Assembly: GCA_023423405.1 (NCBI GenBank)
Contig: JAFAFR010000084.1
Location: 62,001-126,000 of the forward strand
DNA: 64,000 nucleotides
Source of the DNA: Bacteroidota bacterium
GTDB lineage: Bacteria; Bacteroidota; Bacteroidia; Chitinophagales; Chitinophagaceae
Direction: 5' to 3'
The notes below the pieces were generated by a model. It searched no databases. It was not told where the DNA came from and saw nothing but the letters and a program-made list of their open reading frames with translations. Shown here one piece after another: positions 35,409-44,778 of the stretch (its first letter is position 1; each line of letters opens with the position of its first letter). The position numbers and the translations under genes were made by a program.

Positions 35409-36037
35409 ACGAAAAGATCAGGTTATATGGATTCCCGACGCTGGTGAAAAGGGTCTTCAAAAGAGGACTGGCAAAGGCGGGATTCCATTCGGAAGTATAT
35501 TACTACTGTGCCTTCGATCTGCAGGACGGCCACCGGCTGAAGCCATTGCCGGAAGGATACCACAGCAGGCAGCTTACTATGGCCGATTTGGAAAAAGCCA
35601 CGAACATGGGCTTTAGTGCCGGTAAGCTGGAAGTGTTCCGGCAGCGCTTCCGAAGGGAAGGATATACCGGCATAGGAATATTTAAAAACGATCAATTGGT
35701 TGGCTTTGCCTGGCTTTCCCTTTATGAGGTGGAAACGCCTTTTCCATTGCCTGATGATGGATCATTGAACCTGGACGCAGACGAAGGATACCTTCTTGAT
35801 GCATACAGCCATCCCGATTACCGCGGCAGGGGATTTCACCCTTTTTATACAAGCTGGCGGTACAAGACCCTGGCCGATACCGGAAGGCGGTATGCCATCA
35901 CCATTATCGACGAAGACAACCGGGCTGCGCGGACCACCCAGGCAAAAAGTGGTTTCCGTACCAGGAAAAAGATCAGGGCGAAAAAAACTTTCAACCAGTG
36001 GCAGGTGAAGGTAGAGCCTTGTTCCGACCCATTATAA
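35381..36037 (+). CDS. GNAT-family acyltransferase
   Basis: 218 residues. GNAT core in the middle and C-terminal part: GIGIFKNDQLVGFAWLSL, then DAYSHPDYRGRGFHPFYTSW, where YRGRGF is the acyl-CoA pyrophosphate-binding loop (motif A), followed by ITIIDEDNRAARTTQAKSGF (motif B). Probably N- or O-acylates a sugar of the repeat unit. Begins inside the end of the deacetylase gene (28-bp overlap), so deacetylation and reacylation enzymes are made together. Confidence 0.78.
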   Translation: MAKSIWGKLNEKIRLYGFPTLVKRVFKRGLAKAGFHSEVYYYCAFDLQDGHRLKPLPEGYHSRQLTMADLEKATNMGFSAGKLEVFRQRFRREGYTGIGIFKNDQLVGFAWLSLYEVETPFPLPDDGSLNLDADEGYLLDAYSHPDYRGRGFHPFYTSWRYKTLADTGRRYAITIIDEDNRAARTTQAKSGFRTRKKIRAKKTFNQWQVKVEPCSDPL

Positions 36038-36059
36038 GCTACAGCCTTTTGTCATATAA

Positions 36060-37256
36060 ATGAACAGCATGCGGATATTGCTACTCGTGCCTGACTTCCC
36101 TGATCCCGTTGACCGGATCAAAGGAGGTATTCAATCGGCGGTACTAAATCTGTTGAGCGGATTTTCCCGGTTACCGGAACTGGAGGTGCTGGTGGTTTCC
36201 ATATCAAAGGAAAACAAAGTGCCCCTGCGTCGCAAACTATATTCAAATGTTGATCTGCTCTATATTCCGGAGGGTTCTTCCTCGCTGTCGTTTGTCAATT
36301 ACCTGCTGCATTGCTCCCGTGCCGTTCGCCGGATCATCCGGGAGTTTAATCCCCACCTGATCCATTTTGAGGAAGGCATGAATTTCCTGCTGATGCGTTT
36401 CCTGGCCGGCCGGCGCCGAAAGCATGTACTTACCATTCACGGGATTACTTTTGCCGAAGCGAAACTGAAACCCCGGTTGCTGCAAAAACTAAAATGGTAC
36501 CAGAACGGAGTTGTGGAACGGATGCTGTTGCCCGACCACATTATCCATATTTCCGAATATTCGAAAAAGATATTTTCTTCCCTGGTGCGGGACAGGTCGC
36601 CGGTAATTTTCAACAGTGTCGGCAATTCTTTTTTTTCCGTTCCCACACCCGGTTCTACGGGTAACAGGTTGCTTTACGTGGGGGTCATTAACATCAGGAA
36701 AAACCTTTTGTCGCTGCTGGAAGCCATGCACCAGCTAAAGCAGCAGGGTTGCGAATACGTGCTGGATGTGGTCGGGGATTTTGATGACACCGAACAATAC
36801 CGCGATAAGGTAATGACCCTTATCAGGGAGAAACAACTCGGGAATGCGGTGCGTTTCCTGGGCTGGAAAAGCCAGGAAGAGCTTTTGTCGATTTATACGA
36901 TGAATGATATTGTGGTACTGCCATCACTCCAGGAGACGCTGCCAGTTGTAGTGGCTGAGGCTATGGCAGCGGGCAGGGTGATGGTGGCTACCGATGCGGG
37001 AGGTGTACCGGAGATGATAGAAACGGGGGTAGACGGGTTTGTATATCCGAAAGGCGATGGAGAGGCTTTAAAGAATATACTGCTGGCACTTCATAACAAC
37101 CAGGAAAAGGTATTGGAAATTGGAAAGAATGCCCGGAAATCTGCAGGCCTTAAGTTTCATTCCCTGGTGGTTGCTTCCCAAACGCTTAAGTATTACAAAG
37201 AAGTTTGCCAGCCGCAGGCCAGCACAAGTTTTTTAAAATCTTATTATTTAGCTTAA
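36060..37256 (+). CDS. Glycosyltransferase family 4 (paralogue B)
   Basis: 398 residues. Shares with the enzyme at 33394 the motifs KGGIQSAVLNLL, TIHGITFAEAK, WYQNGVV, HIIHISEYSKK, LLYVGVINIRKNLLSLL and LPSLQETLPVVVAEAMAAG (E-x7-E). A second in-frame ATG at 36069 (MRILLLVPDF) is an equally good start. Likely a tandem-duplication product separated from its twin by the deacetylase and GNAT genes. Confidence 0.9.
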   Translation: MNSMRILLLVPDFPDPVDRIKGGIQSAVLNLLSGFSRLPELEVLVVSISKENKVPLRRKLYSNVDLLYIPEGSSSLSFVNYLLHCSRAVRRIIREFNPHLIHFEEGMNFLLMRFLAGRRRKHVLTIHGITFAEAKLKPRLLQKLKWYQNGVVERMLLPDHIIHISEYSKKIFSSLVRDRSPVIFNSVGNSFFSVPTPGSTGNRLLYVGVINIRKNLLSLLEAMHQLKQQGCEYVLDVVGDFDDTEQYRDKVMTLIREKQLGNAVRFLGWKSQEELLSIYTMNDIVVLPSLQETLPVVVAEAMAAGRVMVATDAGGVPEMIETGVDGFVYPKGDGEALKNILLALHNNQEKVLEIGKNARKSAGLKFHSLVVASQTLKYYKEVCQPQASTSFLKSYYLA

Positions 37257-37260
37257 AAAT

Positions 37261-38010
37261 ATGCTTACGATCCGCAAAAAGTTTTTGGTTTTCACGGTAT
37301 CCGAACATTGGTATGAATGCCGTTACAAATGGTACGAGTTGCTGGGAATGACGGCCTATCTCCACGTAAAAAACAATGTTCCCAAACCACCGTTAACCGT
37401 CAGCAAACCCAATTACACCATTGAGAATAACCTGGAACTAACGGGGGAACAGATTTTTGAAGCTTTTACCAAGCAGTACCGGAACCAGATCAGGCAGGCA
37501 GAGAAGGACGGGGTTGAATGTTATTTCCACCGTGATATTAAGGGCTTTGTGCCCTTTTTCAATGATTTTGCCCGTTCAAAAGGCATCCACCAGACCAGTG
37601 AAAGAAGGCTGGAGGAAATGGGAGAAGAGTTGTTGCTCAGTTATGCTTCCATCAACGGAAAGGTGGTGGCTGCCCACAGTTACCATTATGACCGCGAAAG
37701 CAAAGTGGTACGTACTTTTCAAAGTGCGTCCGTGCGGCTGGACGAAGAAAGCGGGCTTGACAAAAACCTGGTTGGGAAAGCCAATAAACTGCTTCATTAC
37801 AAGGATATGCTGCATTTCAAAAACATGGGCGTTACGACCTATGATTTTGGCGGCTATGCTCCTCCGGAAGACAAACGTGACCTGAAGGGGGTGAATGATT
37901 TCAAGCTGAATTTCGGCGGTGAAATTGTAACCTGCCGTAATTATTACACAATTCCCTACTATGTTTGCCGGGTGCTGGCCGAAAAATTTGGCTTACTGGG
38001 TCAGGGATGA
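37261..38010 (+). CDS. FemAB/BioF2-like acyltransferase
   Basis: 249 residues. The layout resembles FemAB-type or GNAT_6 proteins used in polysaccharide loci: EAFTKQYRNQIRQAEKDGVEC (in part; the KxxRxxIrxAeK signature) at about 68-88, then a C-terminal acyl-transfer half with SYASINGKVVAAHSYHYD and the closing YDFGGYAPPEDKRDLKGVNDFK, where FK/G closes the family motif. Probably transfers an acyl or aminoacyl group to a sugar. Starts 5 bp after the preceding stop. Confidence 0.7.
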   Translation: MLTIRKKFLVFTVSEHWYECRYKWYELLGMTAYLHVKNNVPKPPLTVSKPNYTIENNLELTGEQIFEAFTKQYRNQIRQAEKDGVECYFHRDIKGFVPFFNDFARSKGIHQTSERRLEEMGEELLLSYASINGKVVAAHSYHYDRESKVVRTFQSASVRLDEESGLDKNLVGKANKLLHYKDMLHFKNMGVTTYDFGGYAPPEDKRDLKGVNDFKLNFGGEIVTCRNYYTIPYYVCRVLAEKFGLLGQG

Positions 38011-38025
38011 CTGGATAGTTGAAAC

Positions 38026-39138
38026 ATGGCTAAGAAATTCATCATATTACTCGAAGACGATTGGGAGGTGATGGGTAATGGCCTGGGCAACGTGGCCCAG
38101 CTCCAGTACCTGCCATCCCTTTTCCTCATGAAAACCCTCCGGCGATTGGGAGCCACCATGACCTTTATGGTGGACGTGGTGCACCAGTTGCGTTACCTGC
38201 AACCGGATATCAGCGATCCCAACCTGAAAATGCAAACCCGGATCTGGGAAGAGAATGTGCTGCTCATGAAAGAATACGGTTTTGACGTGCAGCTTCACCT
38301 CCATCCCCAGTGGCACCAGGCTTCGCAAAACAAAGACCATTTTTTGCTGAGCAATAACTGGAATATTGGAAGCTACCCTGCTGATCAGCAATCGGCCATC
38401 GTCAGCGAGGGCATCGACTACCTGGAGCAACTGGTGAGAAAGGTAGATCCTTCTTACAAAACCATTGCTTTTAAAGGTGGATCCTGGGGCCTGCAGCCTT
38501 CGGAAACCTTGTTCGCATCGCTGGCTGCGAAAGGAGTGAGGGTAGTAATGGGTGTGAGGAATGGATTGCGGTTGCCTAAAAGCGGAACCGACTACAGCAA
38601 TACGGAAGAGCGGGTAATGCCCTACTATGCCGATCCCGCTGATATCCGTAAGGTGTCGCGCCGCAGGGAGGACATCGTTGTCATTCCCCAGCCGGAATAT
38701 GCCCCAGCCTGGATTCCCATGATGGCCCTGGGAGCGGACATGGTCAGGCAGAAATTTTTCGGCCGGGACGATACCCGCTGGTATTACGACAGCCCGGCGC
38801 CTGAAGCCGTTAAGACCCTGTCGCCGCTGCTCGACGAAAAGAAACTCCGGCTCAGCCTGCGACCCTACCAAACGCATCTTAAGATCGGGAACCAGCCATA
38901 TTATTACCTCAAAGCCTCTATTGACGGGGTGATCAGGCGGCTCAGGAACAGGCCCGAGCCAAGAATTCCACTGGTACTGGAGTCACACACCAAGAACTAC
39001 CTGCTTCATTACAAGCCCATCGAAGCTTTCCTGAGCTATATCCAGGACCGCTATGGCGACCTGGTTGAATTTGGTACGCTGACACAGTATTACCACGAAA
39101 TGCAATCCAATCCGGAAGTGATCCGGCTCAAACAATAG
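38026..39138 (+). CDS. Polysaccharide-deacetylase-like protein (WalW-type)
   Basis: 370 residues. Not a canonical NodB protein, but the N-terminal strand FIILLEDDWEV (Glu10, Asp11, Asp12) and the motif DVQLHLHPQWH (His91, His93) match the metal-binding places of the glycoside hydrolase/deacetylase beta/alpha barrel, and FKGGSW follows where motif 3 would be. The C-terminal SHTKNYLLHYKPIEAFLSYI is typical of the group. No signal peptide. Possibly a second deacetylase of the pathway; function is inferred. Confidence 0.65.
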   Translation: MAKKFIILLEDDWEVMGNGLGNVAQLQYLPSLFLMKTLRRLGATMTFMVDVVHQLRYLQPDISDPNLKMQTRIWEENVLLMKEYGFDVQLHLHPQWHQASQNKDHFLLSNNWNIGSYPADQQSAIVSEGIDYLEQLVRKVDPSYKTIAFKGGSWGLQPSETLFASLAAKGVRVVMGVRNGLRLPKSGTDYSNTEERVMPYYADPADIRKVSRRREDIVVIPQPEYAPAWIPMMALGADMVRQKFFGRDDTRWYYDSPAPEAVKTLSPLLDEKKLRLSLRPYQTHLKIGNQPYYYLKASIDGVIRRLRNRPEPRIPLVLESHTKNYLLHYKPIEAFLSYIQDRYGDLVEFGTLTQYYHEMQSNPEVIRLKQ

Positions 39139-39147
39139 TGATTAGGT

Positions 39148-40575
39148 ATGTTGTTTAATTCCATGGATTTTCTGTTCTACTTCATTGTAGTAACAACCCT
39201 TTATTTTGTTCTGCCCCACCGCTACCGCTGGGCCTTGCTGCTGATTGCCAGTTGCTATTTTTACATGGCTTTTGTGCCGATCTACATCCTGATTCTCGGG
39301 TTCACGATCGTGATCGACTATTTTGCCGGGATTTTCCTGGAAGAAGCCAGGGGAAAGAAACGAAAGATGTGGCTGATCGCCAGCCTGGTGGCCAATATCG
39401 GCGTATTGGCCATATTCAAGTACTACAATTTCCTGAATGAAAACCTGACCGTGCTGCTGCACGGTGTGGGCTGGGAAAATCCCATTCCCTATCTCAAGAT
39501 ACTCCTGCCCATCGGTTTGTCCTTCCATACATTCCAGGCAATGAGCTATACCATTGAAGTGTACCGCGGTCACCAGAAAGCCGAAAGGAATTTTGGGATC
39601 TATTCCCTTTATGTGATGTTTTATCCGCAGTTGGTGGCAGGCCCTATTGAAAGACCCCAGAACCTGCTGCACCAGTTTTACGAAGAACATTTTTTTGATT
39701 ACGACCGGGTGGTGGAAGGACTGAAGCTCATGCTCTGGGGCTTCGTAAAAAAACTGGTTATTGCCGATCGCCTGGCTTTATATGTGGATGCAGTATATTC
39801 CAATGCCGACCAGCATTCAGGTATTTCTCTTATGGTGGCTACGGTATTTTTTGCCGTACAGATCTATTGCGACTTCTCGGGCTATTCGGATATCGCCATC
39901 GGGGCGGCGAAAGTAATGGGCTTCAAACTGATGAAGAACTTCAACCGGCCTTATTTCTCTTCAAGCATTTCAGAGTTCTGGAGCCGCTGGCATATATCCC
40001 TCTCCACCTGGTTCAAGGACTACCTGTACATATCATTGGGAGGGAACCGGGTAAGCATTCCCCGGTGGTATTTTAACCTCTTCTTCGTTTTCCTGGTCAG
40101 CGGCCTCTGGCATGGTGCAAACTGGACCTTTATCATATGGGGTGCGCTCAATGGTTTTTACCTGGTTGCCGCCCTCGTGCGCGACCGGTTGCTTGCTGCA
40201 GCCGGCTGGAAAAAAACCAATAGCACGCCCTGGCTCATGAAGGCAGTGAACATTGGCTTTACCTTCCTGCTGATTTGTTTCTCCTGGATATTTTTCAGGG
40301 CTAATAACCTGGACCATGCGAGGCTGATCATAAGGAAGATATTCACTTTTGAAAAAGGCCCGCTTTTTGTTACCAACCCAACATTTACCTATTCGCTTTT
40401 CGCCATCGCCTTCCTGTTTGCGGTAGAAGCCAAGCAGGAATACTATAAGGGGTCCTTTACCCTGCTGAACAACAAAAGCCTGTCCGTGCGCTATATAACC
40501 TATCTGGCGCTGATCCTGCTGATATTGCTGATAGGCGTTTTTGACGGCAGTCAATTCATTTATTTTCAATTTTGA
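39148..40575 (+). CDS. MBOAT-family membrane O-acyltransferase (AlgI-like)
   Basis: 475 residues, about 11-12 TM segments. MBOAT signature WHISLSTWFKDYLYI (His282) and the second invariant histidine in SGLWHGANWTF (His322) are both present. FVLPHRYRWALLL at the N-terminus is typical of AlgI/DltB-like proteins. Passes acyl groups, usually acetyl, across the inner membrane for O-acylation of the polymer. Followed at once by an SGNH-like periplasmic partner, the standard two-protein arrangement. Confidence 0.92.
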   Translation: MLFNSMDFLFYFIVVTTLYFVLPHRYRWALLLIASCYFYMAFVPIYILILGFTIVIDYFAGIFLEEARGKKRKMWLIASLVANIGVLAIFKYYNFLNENLTVLLHGVGWENPIPYLKILLPIGLSFHTFQAMSYTIEVYRGHQKAERNFGIYSLYVMFYPQLVAGPIERPQNLLHQFYEEHFFDYDRVVEGLKLMLWGFVKKLVIADRLALYVDAVYSNADQHSGISLMVATVFFAVQIYCDFSGYSDIAIGAAKVMGFKLMKNFNRPYFSSSISEFWSRWHISLSTWFKDYLYISLGGNRVSIPRWYFNLFFVFLVSGLWHGANWTFIIWGALNGFYLVAALVRDRLLAAAGWKKTNSTPWLMKAVNIGFTFLLICFSWIFFRANNLDHARLIIRKIFTFEKGPLFVTNPTFTYSLFAIAFLFAVEAKQEYYKGSFTLLNNKSLSVRYITYLALILLILLIGVFDGSQFIYFQF

Positions 40576-40580
40576 TCCGG

Positions 40581-41543
40581 ATGGAAGCTAAACGTAATAA
40601 GACAATGGGAGTTTCCAGGTTTCTGGTGAACCTGGTTATGTTTTTATTGATCCTGGCGGCGGCAGATTTTGCCGTAGGGCACCTGCTTAAGAAATACTAC
40701 TATTCCCAGCAAAGCGGTCTGGATGCAAGAACCATCTATGCGGTGGACCAGGCAAAAGAAGAGCTGGTTGTTCTGGGTTCGTCGAGGGCCAGCCACCACT
40801 ATGTGCCGGATATAATCGGAAAAGAACTCCGGATGTCGGCCTATAATGCAGGCCGCGAAGGGAATTTTATTCTCTACCACAACGCTGTTTTGCAATGTAT
40901 GGTGAGCAGGTACCGTCCCAAAATAGTTATACTGGACATATTGAACAAGGAGTTTTCAGTCAACCCCGACAGTTATGACCGCCTTGCTACCCTGATGCCG
41001 TTTTACCGCAACCATCCTGCCATACGCCCTATTATTAACCTCCGCGGACCCTTTGAACCCGTCAAAAACCTGAGCGCCATATATCCGTTCAATTCCAAAT
41101 TGCAGGCCATTGCCGTGGGAAATATGGAGTTCAACAAAAACAGGAAGCAGGATTATATGGGATTTATTCCCCTTGAACGGACCATGAACAGGGCGCCTCA
41201 AACCGAAATAGTGGACAGCGCCTATGCCATCGATACGGTTAAGGTGAATATGTATAAAGCCCTGATCAGCACCTGTAAGAATAATAATATTCAGCTTTTT
41301 GTCGTTTGTTCACCATACTATGATCCGCTCGCCGGAGAAGATCCTTCCATCCGTATAGCCCGTGAGATAGCTGCCGAACAGGCGGTGCTTTTCTGGAATT
41401 TTTCGAGTGAAAAAGAGTTCCTTGGCAAGGCAGCTATTTTTGACGATAAAGCCCATCTCAATAAGGGAGGGGCAGAGATCTATTCAAAAATGATCGCCGA
41501 CAGGATCCTGGCAAATGAAATAAATGTGAGTGCAAAAAGGTAA
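40581..41543 (+). CDS. SGNH-hydrolase-like membrane-anchored protein
   Basis: 320 residues. N-terminal membrane anchor (about 12-30, FLVNLVMFLLILAAADFAVG), then an extracytoplasmic domain with ELVVLGSSRASHHYVP (nucleophile-loop Ser), YNAGREGN (block II-like Gly/Asn) and C-terminal DDKAHLNKGGAEIY, a block V-like D-x2-H. It probably completes acyl transfer from the MBOAT protein to the polysaccharide, as AlgX/AlgJ-type partners do. ATG 40581 is 5 bp after the MBOAT stop; TTG 40572 would overlap it. Confidence 0.75.
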   Translation: MEAKRNKTMGVSRFLVNLVMFLLILAAADFAVGHLLKKYYYSQQSGLDARTIYAVDQAKEELVVLGSSRASHHYVPDIIGKELRMSAYNAGREGNFILYHNAVLQCMVSRYRPKIVILDILNKEFSVNPDSYDRLATLMPFYRNHPAIRPIINLRGPFEPVKNLSAIYPFNSKLQAIAVGNMEFNKNRKQDYMGFIPLERTMNRAPQTEIVDSAYAIDTVKVNMYKALISTCKNNNIQLFVVCSPYYDPLAGEDPSIRIAREIAAEQAVLFWNFSSEKEFLGKAAIFDDKAHLNKGGAEIYSKMIADRILANEINVSAKR

Positions 41544-41546
41544 AAA

Positions 41547-42755
41547 ATGGAGAATCTTCACGCAGCGTCTTTATCGGGGTTAAGAGAATATTGTGAGAGG
41601 GAAAATTTCCGTGGCTACGATCCATACGACGGGCTGAACAGCAGGTTGTTCCAGGCGATTCCTTTGTTGCCCAAAAACCGTTTTGCCAGGCTTGCCTGGA
41701 TACAGGCATTTAAGCGGTCTCCCCTGAACCTCCGGCCACTGGTTGGAATAGGTAAGGAAACCAATCCCAAGGCCCTGGGCATTTTCCTGTCTGCCTATTG
41801 CGAGTTGTACCGCCATCACCAGCATCCGGCCGACCTGGGCAAGATCAGGTTTTTTACCCGGGAGATCCTTCAATACACCAGCAAAGGTTACAGCGGGGCT
41901 TGCTGGGGCTATAATTTCGACTGGGAGTCAAGGGCGTTTTTCCAGCCAAAATTCACACCTACCATCGTGGCTTCTTCTTTTATCGCCCTGGCACTCCTGG
42001 ATGCCTTTGATATCACCGGGGAACAGCACCTCCTGGATACCGCCAGGAGCACCTGCGATTTCCTGCTGAATGACCTGAACCGGACAACAGACGAGAACGG
42101 CGATTTTGCGTTCTCCTATTCACGCCTCGATACCAGCATCGTGTTCAATGCATCACTACTGGGAAGCCGCCTGCTTGCCCGCGTATATTCACATACGGGA
42201 GAAAAGCACCTGCTCGAAGCGGCAACGAAATCAGTGGCTTTCTGTTGTAAATACCAAAAGCCCGACGGATCATGGAGCTATGGCACTTACCCTTTTCACC
42301 AATGGGTAGACAGCTTTCATACCGGTTATAACCTCGAATGCCTTAAGGATTACGCTCTTTTTTCGGGTGATGTATCTTTTATGGGGCACCTGGAGAAAGG
42401 CTACGAATATTATATCAATAACTTTTTTACGGAAGAGGGAGTTCCCAAATACTATAACAACTCGGTGTACCCCATCGACATCCATGCACCGGCCCAACTG
42501 GTTATAACGGTTGCCAAATTGGAAAAGTTCGATGCCGATAAAGCGCTGGTGGACCGTGTGCTGAACTGGACCATCCGGCACATGCAGGACAGGCGGGGTT
42601 ATTTCTATTTCCAGATCAACCGTTTCTTTTCTTCCCGTATTCCTTATATGCGATGGTCGCAGGCCTGGATGCTGTATGCGCTGGCGATGTATGACCGGGT
42701 TAGTGACGGTAACGAACAAACGAAAAATTGGAAAGCACATGAAAATCTGGTTTGA
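41547..42755 (+). CDS. Six-hairpin (alpha/alpha barrel) glycosidase-like protein
   Basis: 402 residues without signal peptide. Repeated helical-hairpin patterns typical of six-hairpin folds: SGACWGYNFDWESRAFFQP, FIALALLDAFDITGEQHLLDTA, LLGSRLLARVYSHTGEKHLLEAA, and QKPDGSWSYG followed by WVDSFHTGYNLECLKDY. The aromatic-rich WGYNFDW and DSFHTGYN could line a sugar cleft. Similar cytoplasmic proteins occur in EPS gene clusters; enzymatic function is not known to me. Its end overlaps the DUF354 gene by 17 nt. Confidence 0.65.
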   Translation: MENLHAASLSGLREYCERENFRGYDPYDGLNSRLFQAIPLLPKNRFARLAWIQAFKRSPLNLRPLVGIGKETNPKALGIFLSAYCELYRHHQHPADLGKIRFFTREILQYTSKGYSGACWGYNFDWESRAFFQPKFTPTIVASSFIALALLDAFDITGEQHLLDTARSTCDFLLNDLNRTTDENGDFAFSYSRLDTSIVFNASLLGSRLLARVYSHTGEKHLLEAATKSVAFCCKYQKPDGSWSYGTYPFHQWVDSFHTGYNLECLKDYALFSGDVSFMGHLEKGYEYYINNFFTEEGVPKYYNNSVYPIDIHAPAQLVITVAKLEKFDADKALVDRVLNWTIRHMQDRRGYFYFQINRFFSSRIPYMRWSQAWMLYALAMYDRVSDGNEQTKNWKAHENLV

Positions 42756-43794
42756 CCTGTCGAACTCGCCGCATATCAATATGTTTCATGACCTTATCCG
42801 GGACCTTGAAGCAGAAGGGAATGAGATCGTGATCACCTGCCGGCCACTGGCCAATACCGTTGACCTGCTGCGCCAGCGGAATCTTTCGTTTACGGTAGTG
42901 GGAGAGCACTACGGAAAGAATTTTTATAAGAAGCTTTTCGGTTATCCCATACGTGTCATGCAGTTGAGGAAATTTCTGAAGGATAAAGAAATAGACCTGG
43001 CGGTGTCACAAAGCTCTTTTCATTCACCCGTGGTGGCCAAATTGTTGGGCATTCCTTCCATCTATACGAACGACAATGAACATGCCATGGGTAATATTCC
43101 CTGTTTCCTGTTTGCCAGTGAAGTGCTGATCCCTGAAAACCTGCCGGTGGAAAAAATAGTGCGAAAAGGCGGCTCACGCAAACGCATCCGGCAATACCCG
43201 GGCGTGAAAGAGGGCATTTATCTCTGGAAAAAAGGCGAAGAGATACACCGGCTCAGGCAGGAGAACCCTACCGACGGCCGCACGATCTATGTTCGACCCG
43301 AACCCCTTACCGCACAATATTACAAGGGGGGACTGAACTTCCTGGACGATACGCTTATTGCATTGAAAGAGAAGTATTCCATAACCATATTGCCGCGCGA
43401 CAAAACACAGCAGGAGCATTATCGCCAGGATAAGTTCGCGGGCATCCTTGTGCCCGATAAGCCCATGCATTTTGACCAGATCGCACGGGAATGCAGTTTA
43501 TTTATCGGTGCAGGCGGCTCCATGACAAGGGAACTCGCCATCCTGGGTATTCCCACGATCTCGGTGTACCAGGATGATCTCCTGGAAGTGGATAAGTTCC
43601 TGCTGGAAGAGCAGCTTATGAAACACGAACCACAGTTACAACCCGCGCAGGTAGAGGAATACCTGAACAATCTCCGGAACCGGGAACCGGAAATGAAATT
43701 GATGGAAAAAGGAAAAAAAGCATACCAGTTATTTAAAAGCGAAATATTTAAATTCAGAAACAATGGTGAAAATCGGACTGATAGGAGTAGGTAA
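42739..43794 (+). CDS. DUF354 protein (GT-B/epimerase-like fold)
   Basis: 351 residues. Start ATG 42739 (MKIWFDLSNSPHINMF) matches the family's usual opening. DUF354 proteins share the two-domain fold of GT-B glycosyltransferases and UDP-GlcNAc 2-epimerases; here LAVSQSSFHSPVVAKLLGIPSIY and FIGAGGSMTRELAILGIPTISVY correspond to nucleotide-sugar-binding strands. Exact reaction unknown. Overlaps its neighbours by 17 nt and 32 nt, so it is tightly coupled to the six-hairpin and oxidoreductase genes. Confidence 0.8.
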   Translation: MKIWFDLSNSPHINMFHDLIRDLEAEGNEIVITCRPLANTVDLLRQRNLSFTVVGEHYGKNFYKKLFGYPIRVMQLRKFLKDKEIDLAVSQSSFHSPVVAKLLGIPSIYTNDNEHAMGNIPCFLFASEVLIPENLPVEKIVRKGGSRKRIRQYPGVKEGIYLWKKGEEIHRLRQENPTDGRTIYVRPEPLTAQYYKGGLNFLDDTLIALKEKYSITILPRDKTQQEHYRQDKFAGILVPDKPMHFDQIARECSLFIGAGGSMTRELAILGIPTISVYQDDLLEVDKFLLEEQLMKHEPQLQPAQVEEYLNNLRNREPEMKLMEKGKKAYQLFKSEIFKFRNNGENRTDRSR

Positions 43795-44773
43795 GATGGG
43801 TATTTCCCACCTCGCCATATTGGGAGCTCATCCCGATGTGCAGGTGGCTGGCGTTTGCGACACTTCAAAAATGACAATCGACGCCCTGGAAAAATACAGT
43901 CCCTTTCCTTGTTTTACGGACTACAGGAAAATGCTGGCAGAAGCAAAACCGGATGCCGTGGTGGTTGCGGTTCCTACCAAATTCCATGCAGTTATGGTGA
44001 AAGAATTGCTGCAGCACGGGGTCCATGTATTTGTGGAAAAGCCTTTCTGTCTTACACCGGAAGAGGGCAGTGAACTCATCAGCCTGGCGAAAGAAAAGAA
44101 ACTGGTGAACCAGGTAGGATACCACAACAAGTTCATAGGCACTTTTAATGAAGTGAAAAAACTGTTGGAAGGCGGCTGGATCGGTGATGTATACCATTTC
44201 CTTGGCCAGGCTTACGGTCCCGTAGTGATCAAACCCAAGCAGGATACCTGGCGATCCAATCCCGAAGAGGGGGGAGGTTGCCTTATGGATTATGCGTCTC
44301 ATGTCATTGACCTCGTGAACTACCTGGTCAGCCCCGTTCAATCGGTTTCCGCCAGCATGCTAAAATCGGTATTTTCCAAAAGTGTGGATGATGCGGTATA
44401 CGCCCTGATGTCGCTCAGCAATGGCGTTTCAGGCGTGCTTTCCGTCAACTGGAGCGATGAAACGCATCGGAAAATGACCACTTCGGTAAGCATTAACGGT
44501 AAAAAAGGAAAGATCGTTTCCGATGCCAATGAATTGAAAGTGTTTTTTAAGGAGGCTAATTGTCCCGCCGGCTATTCCAGGGGTTGGAACGTAAAATACG
44601 TTACCGATCTTACAGCACCTGTGGACTATTACCTGCGGGGTGAAGAATACTCTGCCCAGATGGACCATTTTGTCAAGGCTGTCGAGGGAAAAGTGCCCAA
44701 CCACATCAATTCATTTGAGTCGGCCGCCCTTACCGACAAAGCAATTGCATTAATCAGAAAAGCACAATCCTGA
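43763..44773 (+). CDS. Gfo/Idh/MocA-family oxidoreductase
   Basis: 336 residues. Rossmann fold GLIGVGKMGISH at the N-terminus, VEKPFCLTPEEG (the EKP signature) at about 93-104, and the C-terminal beta-sheet domain with DYASHVIDLVNYL (catalytic His region). NAD(P)-dependent oxidation or reduction of a sugar, plausibly a nucleotide sugar because it lies between DUF354 and WecB. No UDP-ManNAc dehydrogenase (WecC) is present in the locus, so this enzyme may supply the oxidised intermediate. Confidence 0.85.
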   Translation: MVKIGLIGVGKMGISHLAILGAHPDVQVAGVCDTSKMTIDALEKYSPFPCFTDYRKMLAEAKPDAVVVAVPTKFHAVMVKELLQHGVHVFVEKPFCLTPEEGSELISLAKEKKLVNQVGYHNKFIGTFNEVKKLLEGGWIGDVYHFLGQAYGPVVIKPKQDTWRSNPEEGGGCLMDYASHVIDLVNYLVSPVQSVSASMLKSVFSKSVDDAVYALMSLSNGVSGVLSVNWSDETHRKMTTSVSINGKKGKIVSDANELKVFFKEANCPAGYSRGWNVKYVTDLTAPVDYYLRGEEYSAQMDHFVKAVEGKVPNHINSFESAALTDKAIALIRKAQS

Positions 44774-44778
44774 CACCA

